Shown: piece after piece, positions 8,321 to 16,426 of the stretch | Numbering within the stretch: the stretch's first letter is position 1 | How the letters are laid out: each line of letters opens with the position of its first letter | Source of the DNA: Paenibacillus sp. V4I3 | GTDB lineage: Bacteria > Bacillota > Bacilli > Paenibacillales > NBRC-103111 | Length of the DNA stretch: 64,000 bases | Direction of reading: 5' to 3' | Assembly (NCBI RefSeq): GCF_030817215.1 | Contig: NZ_JAUSZA010000001.1 | Coordinates: 264,501 to 328,500 of the forward strand | Made by a program: the position numbers and the translations under genes | The notes under the pieces: generated by a model | What the model saw: the letters and a program-made list of their open reading frames with translations, nothing else | The model's database searches: none | Told to the model about the DNA's origin: nothing

Positions 8321-10060
8321 TTAGAAATTAAGGAATTGTCCACGACTACTCTCATTGATTAAATATTTGATAATTCGTTTCACTACATAATTTGCAGCTT
8401 CTTCGATTGAAAACTTGGTTATATCGATTTCGATTTCCGGGTTCCCAGGTGTATCATTTGTGCTCGAGCTGCCTGCAAGCGGTCTGTTTACATAAACTTC
8501 AATATATTCTTTACCAATGATGTCTCGCGCGGTTTCTCGGTCGCTAACGTTCGGGGAATCACTCGATACCAATGCAATAAGTCCAGCATCGTTCATCAAT
8601 TTTGCAACTTTTGCTAATCGCTGCAACGATTCTCCTTGGCCATTCCCCAGTAACATGGTATGGTGGCCTGTCGATACCAAACGTTTTTCGACTTCCTTCG
8701 CAAGGGCCGATTGATCTGAAAGCGAACCAGTGAACCAAAGGGTCAAAGGATTCTGACCTTTTTGCTGAGCACGAACATCTCTGGTGATTTCCGTATCTAG
8801 CCGTACAGAATTGTCGGAGCTTTGAAGGGTTTGCTCAATCACTCCGCAAGCAGATGTCATATTGGTGACACGATCGATCAGAATAAATCCGCCAATGCTT
8901 TTATTTTGTTCAAAAGAATCAATAACGATATTGTCAGATAAAGAAAACTCACATGTTGCCAATTCATTTTTTACAATATGATCAGTTGGAACCGTTTTTC
9001 CAGTATTAATTTCGATTTTATGTTTAATGGCCGTTACGGTACCTGGCAGGACTTTCGTTCCTACTTTGACCAGATAGTTTTTGCCTGGCGTCAGCACAGA
9101 ATCATCCATCCAAAGAATCGTAGCTGAGAAACTATCCGCCTCTTGGATTTGACTATCCTTCGTGAATACACAGCCCCGCGAAACGTCGACTTCCCGATCC
9201 AATTGAATGGTTACGGGCTGTCCAGCATAGGCATAATCGCGATCTTGGTCAGTCACGAGGATCCGTTTGACTTTCGCCTTCTCATGACTAGGCAACGTTG
9301 TCAGCTCATCGCCAACCGCGATACGCCCAGCCTCAATTTGGCCTTGGAAACCACGGAATGTATGATCCGGACGGCTTACACGCTGAATCGGCATCATAAA
9401 TGGCTTCGTACTATCGCTCTGATGAACGTCCACATTTTCCAAATATGGCAGCAAGGCAAGGCCTTCGTACCAAGGGGAATTTGGCGATTTTTTCGTAATG
9501 TTATCCCCTTCTGTGGCAGAAACAGGGATCACCTGAATGCTTTCAAAGTGAAACTCAGCGGTCAATTGCAAGAATTCTTGTTTGATCGCATCAAATATCT
9601 TAGGATCAAAACCCACTAAATCCATTTTATTCACGGCTAAAACAAGATGTTTAATGCCCATAAGTGCGCAAATTCGAGTGTGTCGCTTAGTTTGGGTAAT
9701 AACCCCTTTCTTTGCGTCCACAAGAATGATAGCCAGATCCGCAAAAGATGCGCCTACGGCCATGTTACGGGTATATTCTTCGTGTCCAGGTGTGTCTGCT
9801 ACGATGAACGAACGGTGGTCCGTCGTGAAATACCGATAAGCCACATCAATCGTAATCCCTTGTTCGCGCTCCGCCAGTAGCCCATCTAGAAGCAAGGAAT
9901 AGTCAATTTTGCCGCCGCGGCTGCCCAGTCTGCTATCCAGCTCTAACGCTCTTTCCTGGTCGGCGAATAATAGCTTGGCCTCATAGAGCATATGTCCAAT
10001 TAAGGTGGATTTTCCGTCGTCTACACTTCCGCAAGTAATAAATTTAAGCAGACTTTTCAT
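8321..10060 (-). CDS. cysN: Sulfate adenylyltransferase subunit 1 fused to a degenerate APS-kinase domain
   Basis: GTPase subunit of ATP sulfurylase, which with CysD makes adenylyl sulfate (APS) from sulfate. GTPase motifs are intact: GSVDDGKST, the GITID switch, DTPGHEEY, NKMDLVG and VSATEGDN. The preferred start is the ATG at 10060, one base after the cysD stop with GGGAGGG upstream; the upstream start at 10117 would overlap cysD by 56 bases. From about residue 441 the protein continues as a CysC/APS-kinase-like domain (LWFTG at its start, KVAKLMNDAGLIALV, EVYVNRPL). In that domain the P-loop GxxGxGKS is replaced by GSLSDQSA and the DGDN motif by LGNG, and the segment after it is deleted. 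The fused domain should therefore be unable to phosphorylate APS. Confidence 0.93.
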   Translation of the reverse strand: MKSLLKFITCGSVDDGKSTLIGHMLYEAKLLFADQERALELDSRLGSRGGKIDYSLLLDGLLAEREQGITIDVAYRYFTTDHRSFIVADTPGHEEYTRNMAVGASFADLAIILVDAKKGVITQTKRHTRICALMGIKHLVLAVNKMDLVGFDPKIFDAIKQEFLQLTAEFHFESIQVIPVSATEGDNITKKSPNSPWYEGLALLPYLENVDVHQSDSTKPFMMPIQRVSRPDHTFRGFQGQIEAGRIAVGDELTTLPSHEKAKVKRILVTDQDRDYAYAGQPVTIQLDREVDVSRGCVFTKDSQIQEADSFSATILWMDDSVLTPGKNYLVKVGTKVLPGTVTAIKHKIEINTGKTVPTDHIVKNELATCEFSLSDNIVIDSFEQNKSIGGFILIDRVTNMTSACGVIEQTLQSSDNSVRLDTEITRDVRAQQKGQNPLTLWFTGSLSDQSALAKEVEKRLVSTGHHTMLLGNGQGESLQRLAKVAKLMNDAGLIALVSSDSPNVSDRETARDIIGKEYIEVYVNRPLAGSSSTNDTPGNPEIEIDITKFSIEEAANYVVKRIIKYLINESSRGQFLNF

Positions 10061-10061
10061 T

Positions 10062-10985
10062 TTAGAAATAACCCTCCCGTTTACGTCTTTCCATACTTCC
10101 CGCCGCTTCTTGGTCAATTACCCGCGTTGTCCGTTCGGATGAGACCGCACCAAGCGTTTCTTCAATAATGGCATCTATCGTATCCGCCTCTGACTCAGCT
10201 CCCCCTGTAAGCGGATAGCAGCCTAATGTGCGAAAGCGCATCTTCTTCATTTCAATTTTCTCATGAGGCTCGAGCTTCATGCGATCATCGTCCACCATGA
10301 TGAGATGTCCGTCGCGTTCGAGTACAGGTCTTTCTTTGGCAAAATAGAGAGGCACAATATCAATGTTTTCTCTGCGAATGTATTGCCAGATGTCTTTTTC
10401 CGTCCAGTTGGATATTGGGAAAACGCGGATGCTTTCTCCCTTATTGATTCTTGTGTTGAAAAGTTTCCACATTTCCGGCCGTTGGTTTTTCGGATCCCAG
10501 GCATGATTCTTATTCCGGAAAGAGAAAATCCGCTCCTTCGCACGCGACTTCTCCTCGTCACGTCTTCCGCCGCCGAACGCAGCCGTAAATCCGTATTTGT
10601 CCAATCCTTCTTTCAAAGCTTGGGTTTTCATAATATCCGTATACGCGGAACCATGATCGAACGGGTTGATCCCTTGATCAATCCCTTCCTGATTGGAGTG
10701 AACAATCATCTTGATTCCGAATTCTTTTACCTTACGATCGCGGAATTCAATCATTTCTTTAAACTTCCACGTTGTATCAATATGCATGAAAGGAAACGGC
10801 GGCTTCTCCGGATAGAAAGCTTTCAGCGCCAAATGCAGCATCACGGAACTATCCTTCCCGATAGAATACAGCATCACGGGATTTTCACATTCCGCCGCTA
10901 CTTCTCGAATAATATAAATCGCTTCAGCCTCAAGTTGATCCAGATGCGTCATTTCATCTATAGAATCAAGCATCATTTTTTCCAT
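10062..10985 (-). CDS. cysD: Sulfate adenylyltransferase subunit 2
   Basis: Catalytic PP-loop subunit of heterodimeric ATP sulfurylase (307 residues, normal length). The signature [12 protein letters not shown] (near residues 40-51) is the ATP pyrophosphatase loop, followed by HIDTTWKF and a [14 protein letters not shown] block typical of CysD and of the related PAPS reductases. The C-terminus has [10 protein letters not shown], also typical. The ATG has AAGGAGG upstream. It is the promoter-proximal gene of a cysD-cysN pair. No sulfate permease, CysC or CysH is encoded in the window, so the rest of the pathway must lie elsewhere. Confidence 0.95.
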   Translation of the reverse strand: MEKMMLDSIDEMTHLDQLEAEAIYIIREVAAECENPVMLYSIGKDSSVMLHLALKAFYPEKPPFPFMHIDTTWKFKEMIEFRDRKVKEFGIKMIVHSNQEGIDQGINPFDHGSAYTDIMKTQALKEGLDKYGFTAAFGGGRRDEEKSRAKERIFSFRNKNHAWDPKNQRPEMWKLFNTRINKGESIRVFPISNWTEKDIWQYIRRENIDIVPLYFAKERPVLERDGHLIMVDDDRMKLEPHEKIEMKKMRFRTLGCYPLTGGAESEADTIDAIIEETLGAVSSERTTRVIDQEAAGSMERRKREGYF

Positions 10986-11430
10986 GGAAAAGGTGCCTCC
11001 TTTTAATTCTTACTAAAACTATCGTCTTTCTTTATATCCTATCAGATTCTGGCTTTAATGCAAAGTGGAAGAAAGTGAAAAACTTAAGATTTCTGTCATT
11101 TCGGTCGAATTCTGTCGGACTTTTTCCGAGATTGTCACTTTTTTTGTCGCAATAATCACTCTGTGACATTAAAGTTCACTTTGTCTCGCCTGAACAGTGG
11201 GTTCTTTACGTTTGAAAAAGGATTGGGTCGATAAGGATTACTTTGAAGAGCTCGTAATGTAACAAAAGCATGGAGTCGAACCCCAGTTCATTTTTCCATG
11301 CGAACCTTAAACATTCTACTCGAAATAAATTAAAGTTTCTTTACAATAAAAACCCCTCTATTTGATAGAGACTGTTATAACTCGCAATACGACAGCTGAT
11401 ATAATAAGTAAGAAAAGGAGTGTGTAATAG
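10986..11430. other. Divergent intergenic region between cysD and the acyl-CoA dehydrogenase gene
   Basis: No gene seen. On the cysD side a run of TGTC-containing words (TTCTGTCATTTCGG, then TTCTGTCGG, TTGTCAC, TGTGACA) lies at about 11091-11167 and may hold the cysD promoter or operator; the regulator cannot be named. On the right, TATAAT (11400-11405) is a good -10 for the dehydrogenase gene. The 15-mer ATAGAGACTGTTATA (11365-11379), also found at 3127, lies where the -35 region would be. A CTCTAT-ttg-ATAGAG hairpin overlaps its left end. Confidence 0.5.
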
Positions 11431-12591
11431 ATGAATCGAGTCATCGATCAATATATCCGTAGCGAGGAAGAGCGGGCTTGGGCGAGAAAAGCAGAGGAGC
11501 TGGCTGCCCATTTTGCAGGGAGGGCCACGCGGCACGACCAAGAGGGATCGTTTCCATTTGAGAATTTCGCAGACCTGCGCGAGGCCGGGTACTTAAAGCT
11601 AACCGTCCCTCAAGAATTCGGCGGGAATGGACTCTCGCTTTACGCCCTCGTCATGCTGCAGGAGAGGCTAGCTTATGGGGACGGATCGACCGCATTGGCC
11701 GTTGGCTGGCATGTCGGTCAGATCCTTCATCTCCGGACAACCCGGAAATGGCCGGAGGCTATTTTTGCCGATTTGTGCCGTTCCGTCGTGAGCGACGGGA
11801 CAATGATCAACACCTTCGCTAGCGAAGCAGCATCCGGCAGTCCCAGCCGAGGCGGAAAGCCCGAAACGACCGCGGTCCCTACGGAAGGCGGATGGCGGAT
11901 TACGGGACGCAAAACGTTTAGTACGCTTTCACCGATCCTCGATCGTTTTGTGGTATCGGCGTATATCCCGGATGAAGACTGTACGGCCGACTTCCTGATT
12001 CACCGGACGGACCGGGTGACCTTGGTGGAAAACTGGGATACACTCGGGATGCGCGCGACCGGAAGCCACGATGTGGTGCTGGATGGCGTTTTTGTGGACA
12101 AAGACATGAGGCTCTCCGGAAATGGCATGGATGACGGGGGCGGCTGGCTTCTGCATATTCCGGCATGTTACATGGGCATTGCCTTGGCGGCACGTGATTA
12201 CGCTCTTGAATTTGCCCGCTCCTATCGACCCAACCATATGAACGAACCGATCGCCGCACTCCCTTCCGTCCAGCAGTCGATCGGAGAGATGGAAATCGAA
12301 TTACGAACCGCACGCTCGCTCCTTTATGCGGCGGCGGATCGCTGGGATCGTGAGAAGGAAGACCGACCCGCTTTGAAACCTGAGCTCGGCTTGGCCAAGT
12401 ATGTAGCCACCAACAACGCCATCAAAATCGTGGACTTGGCGATGAGAATTGTCGGTGCCGCGAGTTTGTCCCGCAATCGGCCTTTGGAACGGTATTACCG
12501 GGATGTTCGTGCAGGCCTGCATAATCCGCCAATGGATAGTACAGTGCTTCATACCTTGGCTAAAGCCGCTTTAGCCGAGACACCCTTGTGA
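11431..12591 (+). CDS. Acyl-CoA dehydrogenase family flavoprotein
   Basis: A 386-residue member of the acyl-CoA dehydrogenase fold. It has an N-terminal helical domain, a middle beta domain ([14 protein letters not shown], then [10 protein letters not shown], then [19 protein letters not shown]), and a C-terminal helical bundle containing a conserved [25 protein letters not shown] block. These show FAD binding and the general fold but do not identify the substrate. Related flavin-dependent proteins act on acyl-CoAs, on sulfonates or in monooxygenation. Proximity to cysDN on the divergent strand makes a sulfur role thinkable, but this is inference. It starts at an ATG with AAAAGGAGTG upstream and is transcribed alone; the next gene converges on it. 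Confidence 0.85.
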   Translation: MNRVIDQYIRSEEERAWARKAEELAAHFAGRATRHDQEGSFPFENFADLREAGYLKLTVPQEFGGNGLSLYALVMLQERLAYGDGSTALAVGWHVGQILHLRTTRKWPEAIFADLCRSVVSDGTMINTFASEAASGSPSRGGKPETTAVPTEGGWRITGRKTFSTLSPILDRFVVSAYIPDEDCTADFLIHRTDRVTLVENWDTLGMRATGSHDVVLDGVFVDKDMRLSGNGMDDGGGWLLHIPACYMGIALAARDYALEFARSYRPNHMNEPIAALPSVQQSIGEMEIELRTARSLLYAAADRWDREKEDRPALKPELGLAKYVATNNAIKIVDLAMRIVGAASLSRNRPLERYYRDVRAGLHNPPMDSTVLHTLAKAALAETPL

Positions 12592-12604
12592 TCCGAGAGA
12601 GACG

Positions 12605-13309
12605 CTAAAACAAATCATTGAGAACCCGCGTCGGAGCCTCCCTATCCGCCTTCAAAAAGTATTCATATCTGCCGAATCTCGTCAGCGCCTCTTGGGTGGG
12701 CAGCCATACCCATTCGTCGATTTCGGTCTGGCAGCGGTGGGCCCGAAACGCGGCGAGCTTTGCTTCCAGATGAACATGCACGTCGACTTTGATGACATCC
12801 TTACGGGAATACCCGTACCGCTCCGGACGCTCCATTGCGTCACCGAACGTAATGAAATATAAAGCACCCCTATGTCCTGTTCGCCCAAAAGCGTTCGTCG
12901 TCGCTTTTCCAATTGCGCAATGATCTGGATGTCCACCCAGCGTTTCGTGAAACGTAAGCACAACATCTGGATCCACTTCGTTAATGAGAGCCGCAATCCG
13001 TGCTGTCAGGCTATCCTCATCGGCAAACTCAACTGTTTTGTCGCGGATATCCAAAAATAGGAGCTGCCGGATGCCCAGGCTTTCGCAGGCTTGCCGCAGT
13101 TCCATTTCGCGGGCAGCCGCCATCGATTCCCGGTTGAGATAAGGTGGATTGCCCATGCGTCGTCCCATTTCACCCCGCGTGGCGCTCACCAGCGTAATGT
13201 CCACCCCCTCACTGGCATATTTGGCGAGAGTACCTCCACAAATAAACGACTCGTCGTCAGGATGGGCAAACACCGCGAGCAGCTTTTTGGCTTTATCGAT
13301 ATTGTTCAT
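12605..13309 (-). CDS. bshB2: Bacillithiol deacetylase BshB2 (LmbE/PIG-L family)
   Basis: Zinc-dependent deacetylase that removes the acetyl group from N-acetylglucosaminyl-malate in bacillithiol synthesis, or from bacillithiol conjugates. It is 234 residues. The LmbE metal motif AHPDDE is at residues 15-20, and the partner histidine sits in a GGHPDH block near residue 124. The four-base overlap with the upstream DUF1806 gene reproduces the yojF-yojG (bshB2) pairing of Bacillus subtilis, which fixes the BshB2 assignment over other LmbE deacetylases. Cytoplasmic. Confidence 0.92.
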   Translation of the reverse strand: MNNIDKAKKLLAVFAHPDDESFICGGTLAKYASEGVDITLVSATRGEMGRRMGNPPYLNRESMAAAREMELRQACESLGIRQLLFLDIRDKTVEFADEDSLTARIAALINEVDPDVVLTFHETLGGHPDHCAIGKATTNAFGRTGHRGALYFITFGDAMERPERYGYSRKDVIKVDVHVHLEAKLAAFRAHRCQTEIDEWVWLPTQEALTRFGRYEYFLKADREAPTRVLNDLF

Positions 13310-13623
13310 TCTGGAAACGGCTCCTTTCCCAAGTGCAGAGCAACATTCATCCGACCTCTGTCATCATAGCCAGCCAGCAAAAGACGACCATTCCCATCTA
13401 CCTCATAATGCGTCAGCGCCTCCATTCGCAGCCAGCCATGCCCATCAAATCGTAGAGCGGCACGAAAAGGGCCTTCCCCCGCTATAAAGACATGGGTAAC
13501 CTTGACCTTGAAATTGCGAACGAAGGCAAATGAAGTCGCTTCGCTGTGGATATAAGCGTCAGTCCCGACGAAGGTCTGAAGCTCGGCTTCTACTTTCGAC
13601 CTGATTATTTTGATCATCGCCAT
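13306..13623 (-). CDS. yojF: YojF family protein (DUF1806)
   Basis: A 105-residue protein of the DUF1806 family, usually encoded directly before bshB2. Its biochemical role is not established. It is a compact alpha/beta protein without membrane segments. Seen features are a central VTHVFIAGEGPFRAALRF strand pair and YEVDGNGRLLLAGYDD near the C-terminus. Its stop overlaps the bshB2 start by four bases (ATGA), indicating translational coupling. An AAAGAGAG sequence precedes the ATG. Association with bacillithiol metabolism is inferred from this conserved pairing. Confidence 0.88.
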   Translation of the reverse strand: MAMIKIIRSKVEAELQTFVGTDAYIHSEATSFAFVRNFKVKVTHVFIAGEGPFRAALRFDGHGWLRMEALTHYEVDGNGRLLLAGYDDRGRMNVALHLGKEPFPE

Positions 13624-14002
13624 TAGCTCTCTTTTCTGAAAGGATTTAAATTGCTACATAATCGTAATCACAAAATAGCATCTTTTAGACCATTATTCAA
13701 ACGAAACAACCCTATCCTAAAGACAGGGTCTAATCATATTCAATATTCATTTAAAACAAATCGACTGGGTAGTGGCTGCAAATTTCAGACCATTTCATAT
13801 CACATCAACTTTACTTAAATGGTTTATAATCGTTAAATCTTTAGTCGGGTTTTCGTAAATACTCAGAATTTTTAAATCCGGCATATTTTTCAGCACACTT
13901 AAATCATTGAAATGCCGAATAGAAAATCTCAAAATAGATTAACTTAACCTATGTTTGCAGCCAAATAACCCCATCCTAAAATAAAGACAGGGTTAACAGA
14001 AG
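13624..14002. other. Intergenic region with hairpins and an LRR remnant
   Basis: Two short hairpins with related sequences, ACCCTATC...GACAGGGT (about 13709-13729) and AACCCCATC...GACAGGGTT (about 13967-13995), flank a decayed leucine-rich-repeat fragment (13795-13938). The right-hand hairpin is the likely terminator of the Fic gene, which ends at 14003. Nothing else is seen. Confidence 0.5.
13795..13938 (-). pseudogene. C-terminal remnant of a leucine-rich-repeat protein
   Basis: Forty-seven open codons between in-frame stops encode a leucine-rich-repeat pattern (LSVLKNMPDLKILSIYEN, that is LxxLxxMxxLxxLxxxxN), followed by a second partial repeat (LTIINHLSKVDVI) and a stop. There is no start codon with a ribosome site and nothing related upstream, so this is the tail of a gene that has been lost. 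It lies between the bacillithiol genes and fic. Confidence 0.5.
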
Positions 14003-14743
14003 TTATTTTACAGCTCCAATATATCTTTGCAAACTTTCCTCTACACATCCGGCAATTAGTTCTATGAATGGTCCTAGATCTTTGTCTATACTTGCAGTTT
14101 CTAGAGTCTCATAATATTTCAGTCGTGCATCGTTTGCAGCTTTTACAATTGCAGGCGGAAATCCGTATGTCATTAAAATTAAATTCATTAATAGTCGTGC
14201 TGTACGCCCATTTCCATCTGAAAAAGGATGAATGTATACGAAGCGGAAGTGGAACTGCGCGGCTAGTTCAACTGGATGCATGTTGTCTTTATGTTCATCA
14301 TACCACTTCATTAACTGCTCCATTTTTTCGAAGAGTACTGTAAAGTGTGGGGGAGTATGCTGTGAGCCTGATATCATAACATTAATCGTCCGATATCGCC
14401 CTGCGTTTTCATCGTCAATGTTTTTAAGAACGAGGTGATGAAGTGACTTTATTACATATTCTGTAAGTTCAGTTTTCCGAGTTACAACATCCTGAACGTA
14501 GCTGATAGCTTCCGAATGATTGATAACTTCGAAGTGTTCACGTAGCTTTTTGCCACCTATGGTTAGTCCTTCTTCTAAGACTAATTTGGTTTCTAGTAGA
14601 GTTAACGTATTACCCTCAATCGCATTTGAGTTGTATGTCCACTCAATGCGATAAACCTCATCTAAGTTCCTTACGGCAGCGGATGGTAAAGGTCTGAGAT
14701 CATCCAGCTCTCTTTTTAAATGATCTATTTTAACAAAGTTCAT
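14003..14743 (-). CDS. Fic family protein, self-inhibited class II type
   Basis: Fic-domain AMPylase (246 residues from the ATG at 14743). That ATG is preferred because the GGGGAGGGG immediately upstream, which an earlier in-frame ATG at 14758 would translate, is clearly its ribosome site. The catalytic motif is complete, HPFSDGNGR at 172-180. An N-terminal inhibitory helix carries the (S/T)xxxE(G/N) pattern as SNAIEGN (39-45), typical of class II Fic proteins that block ATP in cis. The C-terminal part is short and carries no obvious winged-helix domain. No separate FicA antitoxin is needed or seen. Its target is unknown. It lies in a run of toxin-like and broken genes. Confidence 0.92.
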   Translation of the reverse strand: MNFVKIDHLKRELDDLRPLPSAAVRNLDEVYRIEWTYNSNAIEGNTLTLLETKLVLEEGLTIGGKKLREHFEVINHSEAISYVQDVVTRKTELTEYVIKSLHHLVLKNIDDENAGRYRTINVMISGSQHTPPHFTVLFEKMEQLMKWYDEHKDNMHPVELAAQFHFRFVYIHPFSDGNGRTARLLMNLILMTYGFPPAIVKAANDARLKYYETLETASIDKDLGPFIELIAGCVEESLQRYIGAVK

Positions 14744-14758
14744 TTTACCCCTCCCCAT

Positions 14759-15371
14759 CTCGTTATTACCATTATATCACAGAGAATAGAAACCAATACG
14801 CGATAATATTGCTCTAAAACAACCTACAACCGAGGATCGATTTCCCTCTCCCCAGCAACCTCAAACAGCAAATTCGCAACAACTTCGATTCAACTCTTCA
14901 CGATTAAATTATACAAGTGTCTGTTTGATCACTAGCTATTGTGTCCCTCTCAATGAGGCACCGTTACGAGAAAAGCCCATTCCGTTGTTAATCTTTTCCC
15001 ATCTCAATCCCAAACATCCCTGCAACATCCGCATCTTCCAAAAATCGCTGATACAACTCCTCCTGAAATTGAAGGCAATTTCCATCGATCTTGTCATCCG
15101 TTGCTTGCCAATCCAGATCAAATGAACCCTTCGGTCGAATAATGACCATCAATTCTTTATGTGAAATTGGAATCACCAACCTTTTTTTCTTTATGTGAGT
15201 AAAGCTATCCTACGACTATGGCTGTTTCCTTGGTCAGCTCACTGCCGAATTCAAACTGATATAGCTGCTCTCTAGCGGGTTTCCCATTTAGTGACCAAAA
15301 AATCTCCCACAGCGTAGGGAGATCTAAGTAAGTGTCATTCTCAGTTTATCATAGAATGCCAAGAACGTATT
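14759..15371. other. Graveyard of small gene fragments
   Basis: No intact gene. On the minus strand, 14988-15179 is an open 63-codon stretch (TTG start) with coding-like character (FDLDWQATDDKIDGN, YQRFLEDADVAGMFG) that I cannot assign. About 15205-15303 reads as a C-terminal tail (KPAREQLYQFEFGSELTKE) ending in a stop. A 16-base word at 14890-14905 is identical to 16299-16314 inside the antitoxin gene, where it encodes NREEL, suggesting a second antitoxin remnant. A hairpin at 15302-15323 is a minus-strand terminator. Confidence 0.45.
15302..15323 (-). terminator. Terminator in the fragment region
   Basis: A 7-bp stem ATCTCCC/GGGAGAT with an 8-base loop, followed on the minus strand by a run of T residues. 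It lies inside a region of gene fragments, downstream (minus strand) of the toxin-antitoxin pair. Confidence 0.65.
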
Positions 15372-15698
15372 TTCTATCCTGGCAACCTTTTATACTTACC
15401 CAATGAACGTTATCACAATGTATTTCATTTGGGAGAGGATTATAGCGGTATGCTGCTTTTCCTTAAAAGTGACAATACAGAGAATTGGGAGGTGCTTAAA
15501 ATACAGGAACCTGAACTCGGCAAAGCTATGACAATGCTGGAATTCCTTAGCCAAGATGCAGAATCTCGTCGGCAACATGAAATGAGACAAAAGGCATTGC
15601 ATGATGAGTCTTCATTAAGGGAAGGCGCAAGAGAAGAAGGCGAAATGAAAGGTGATACGATAACAGTAAACCATTTGTTGGTACATGAGATCTTTTAA
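15351..15698 (+). pseudogene. Remnant of an Rpn/PD-(D/E)xK transposase-family nuclease
   Basis: The open frame reads YLPNERYHNVFHLGEDYSG and then MLLFLKSDNTENW, followed by LEFLSQDAESRRQHEMRQKAL, HDESSL and an E/G/A/R-rich tail. This is the C-terminal signature of the Rpn (YhgA-like) recombination-promoting nuclease family. Between GEDYSG and MLLFLK a stretch normally present in the family, the segment leading into the PLEKWLLFLK region, is missing. The N-terminal nuclease domain is absent. There is no credible start codon (the first usable one is a TTG at 15429). It is a truncated, internally deleted remnant. Confidence 0.75.
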
Positions 15699-15772
15699 AA
15701 CTTCCAATAATTTGCAAAATAAAAAACCTCCGCCGCATGATTAGGGGAGGTTGCTAGTTGAAATTTTGCCAT

Positions 15773-16061
15773 TCACTTCTTCCAATAGACGTTTTCACGC
15801 TTATGCTTAATTCCATCTATCCAAATGACAGATTTATCTTCATCTACCTCAAACACAAGAATGACTTGGTAGAGACCAAGTCTTGCCCAATAACCTTCCA
15901 ATTTACCAAAACGTATTCGTTTGGCGGTAAGGGTTGGTGTAAGATAGTCGTTTAAAAGACTCTAAATAAATTCTTTCCTTCACTTCAGGAGGATAAGCCA
16001 GTATACCAGCTAGGTCATCAAGAGCTGTTTGCGACCAATATACATTATAAACTTTGTCCAC
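15773..16061 (-). pseudogene. RelE/ParE-type toxin gene with a one-base frameshift
   Basis: Reading from a GTG at 16061, overlapping the antitoxin's end by 17 bases, gives VYNVYWSQTALDDLAGILA and then, about 36 codons in, loses frame. The rest continues in another frame as LTAKRIRFGKLEGYWARLG, YQVILVFEVDED and IDGIKHKRENVYWKK. Removing one A from the four-base run at 15954-15957 joins both halves into one protein of about 95 residues with the RelE/ParE order (R-x-G-K-LEG-Y-W-ARLG...YQVIF). As written the toxin would be inactive. Either it was disabled genuinely or this is a sequence error. Confidence 0.8.
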
Positions 16062-16329
16062 GCTCAAATTCCTCCACCTTTACACGGAGATAATCGAGCC
16101 CTTCTTGTTGGCCATAAACGCGTCCAGAGTTTCTATCTTCGCGGCTTTTTTGAACCTGTCGTATAAGATCCGCATCTTCAGAAAGAGCCTCGATATCCAA
16201 TTGCTGAGCAGCTTCACGTTCTCGCTTCATGTTCAAGTAACCAATAAAGTCAAGAACTTCAGCCGCATCTTGTTCAGGAATATGGTCGATCAAAAGTTTC
16301 AACTCTTCACGATTCACGCTCATGGACAA
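16045..16329 (-). CDS. Antitoxin of a RelE-type toxin-antitoxin pair
   Basis: A 94-residue acidic helical protein (REELKLLIDHIPEQDAAEV, then LDFIGYLNMKREREAA) directly upstream of, and overlapping, the RelE/ParE-like gene. The size, charge, gene order and overlap are those of a type II antitoxin. The N-terminal DxIPEQDAAEVLDFIGYL pattern resembles antitoxins paired with RelE-type toxins in Bacillales. The ATG has AAAGGCGGGG upstream. Such antitoxins bind the toxin and usually repress their own promoter. It lies about 100 bases downstream of the McrC-like gene on the same strand. Confidence 0.75.
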   Translation of the reverse strand: MSMSVNREELKLLIDHIPEQDAAEVLDFIGYLNMKREREAAQQLDIEALSEDADLIRQVQKSREDRNSGRVYGQQEGLDYLRVKVEEFERGQSL

Positions 16330-16426
16330 CCCCGCCTTTCGATTACTATTACCATTATACTACAACGGCAATAGCATCTAATCATTCGCTTCCCATTCCT
16401 TTTTCGCATCGTGCTCCTTATTTATC

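Noticed and set aside
10061-10117. Upstream 19-residue extension of CysN
   Set aside because: It overlaps cysD, has no ribosome site, and the ATG at 10060 has one and begins with the family sequence.
11341-11541. Minus-strand ORF over the acyl-CoA dehydrogenase promoter
   Set aside because: It runs antisense through the promoter and start of a well-supported gene and has no family match.
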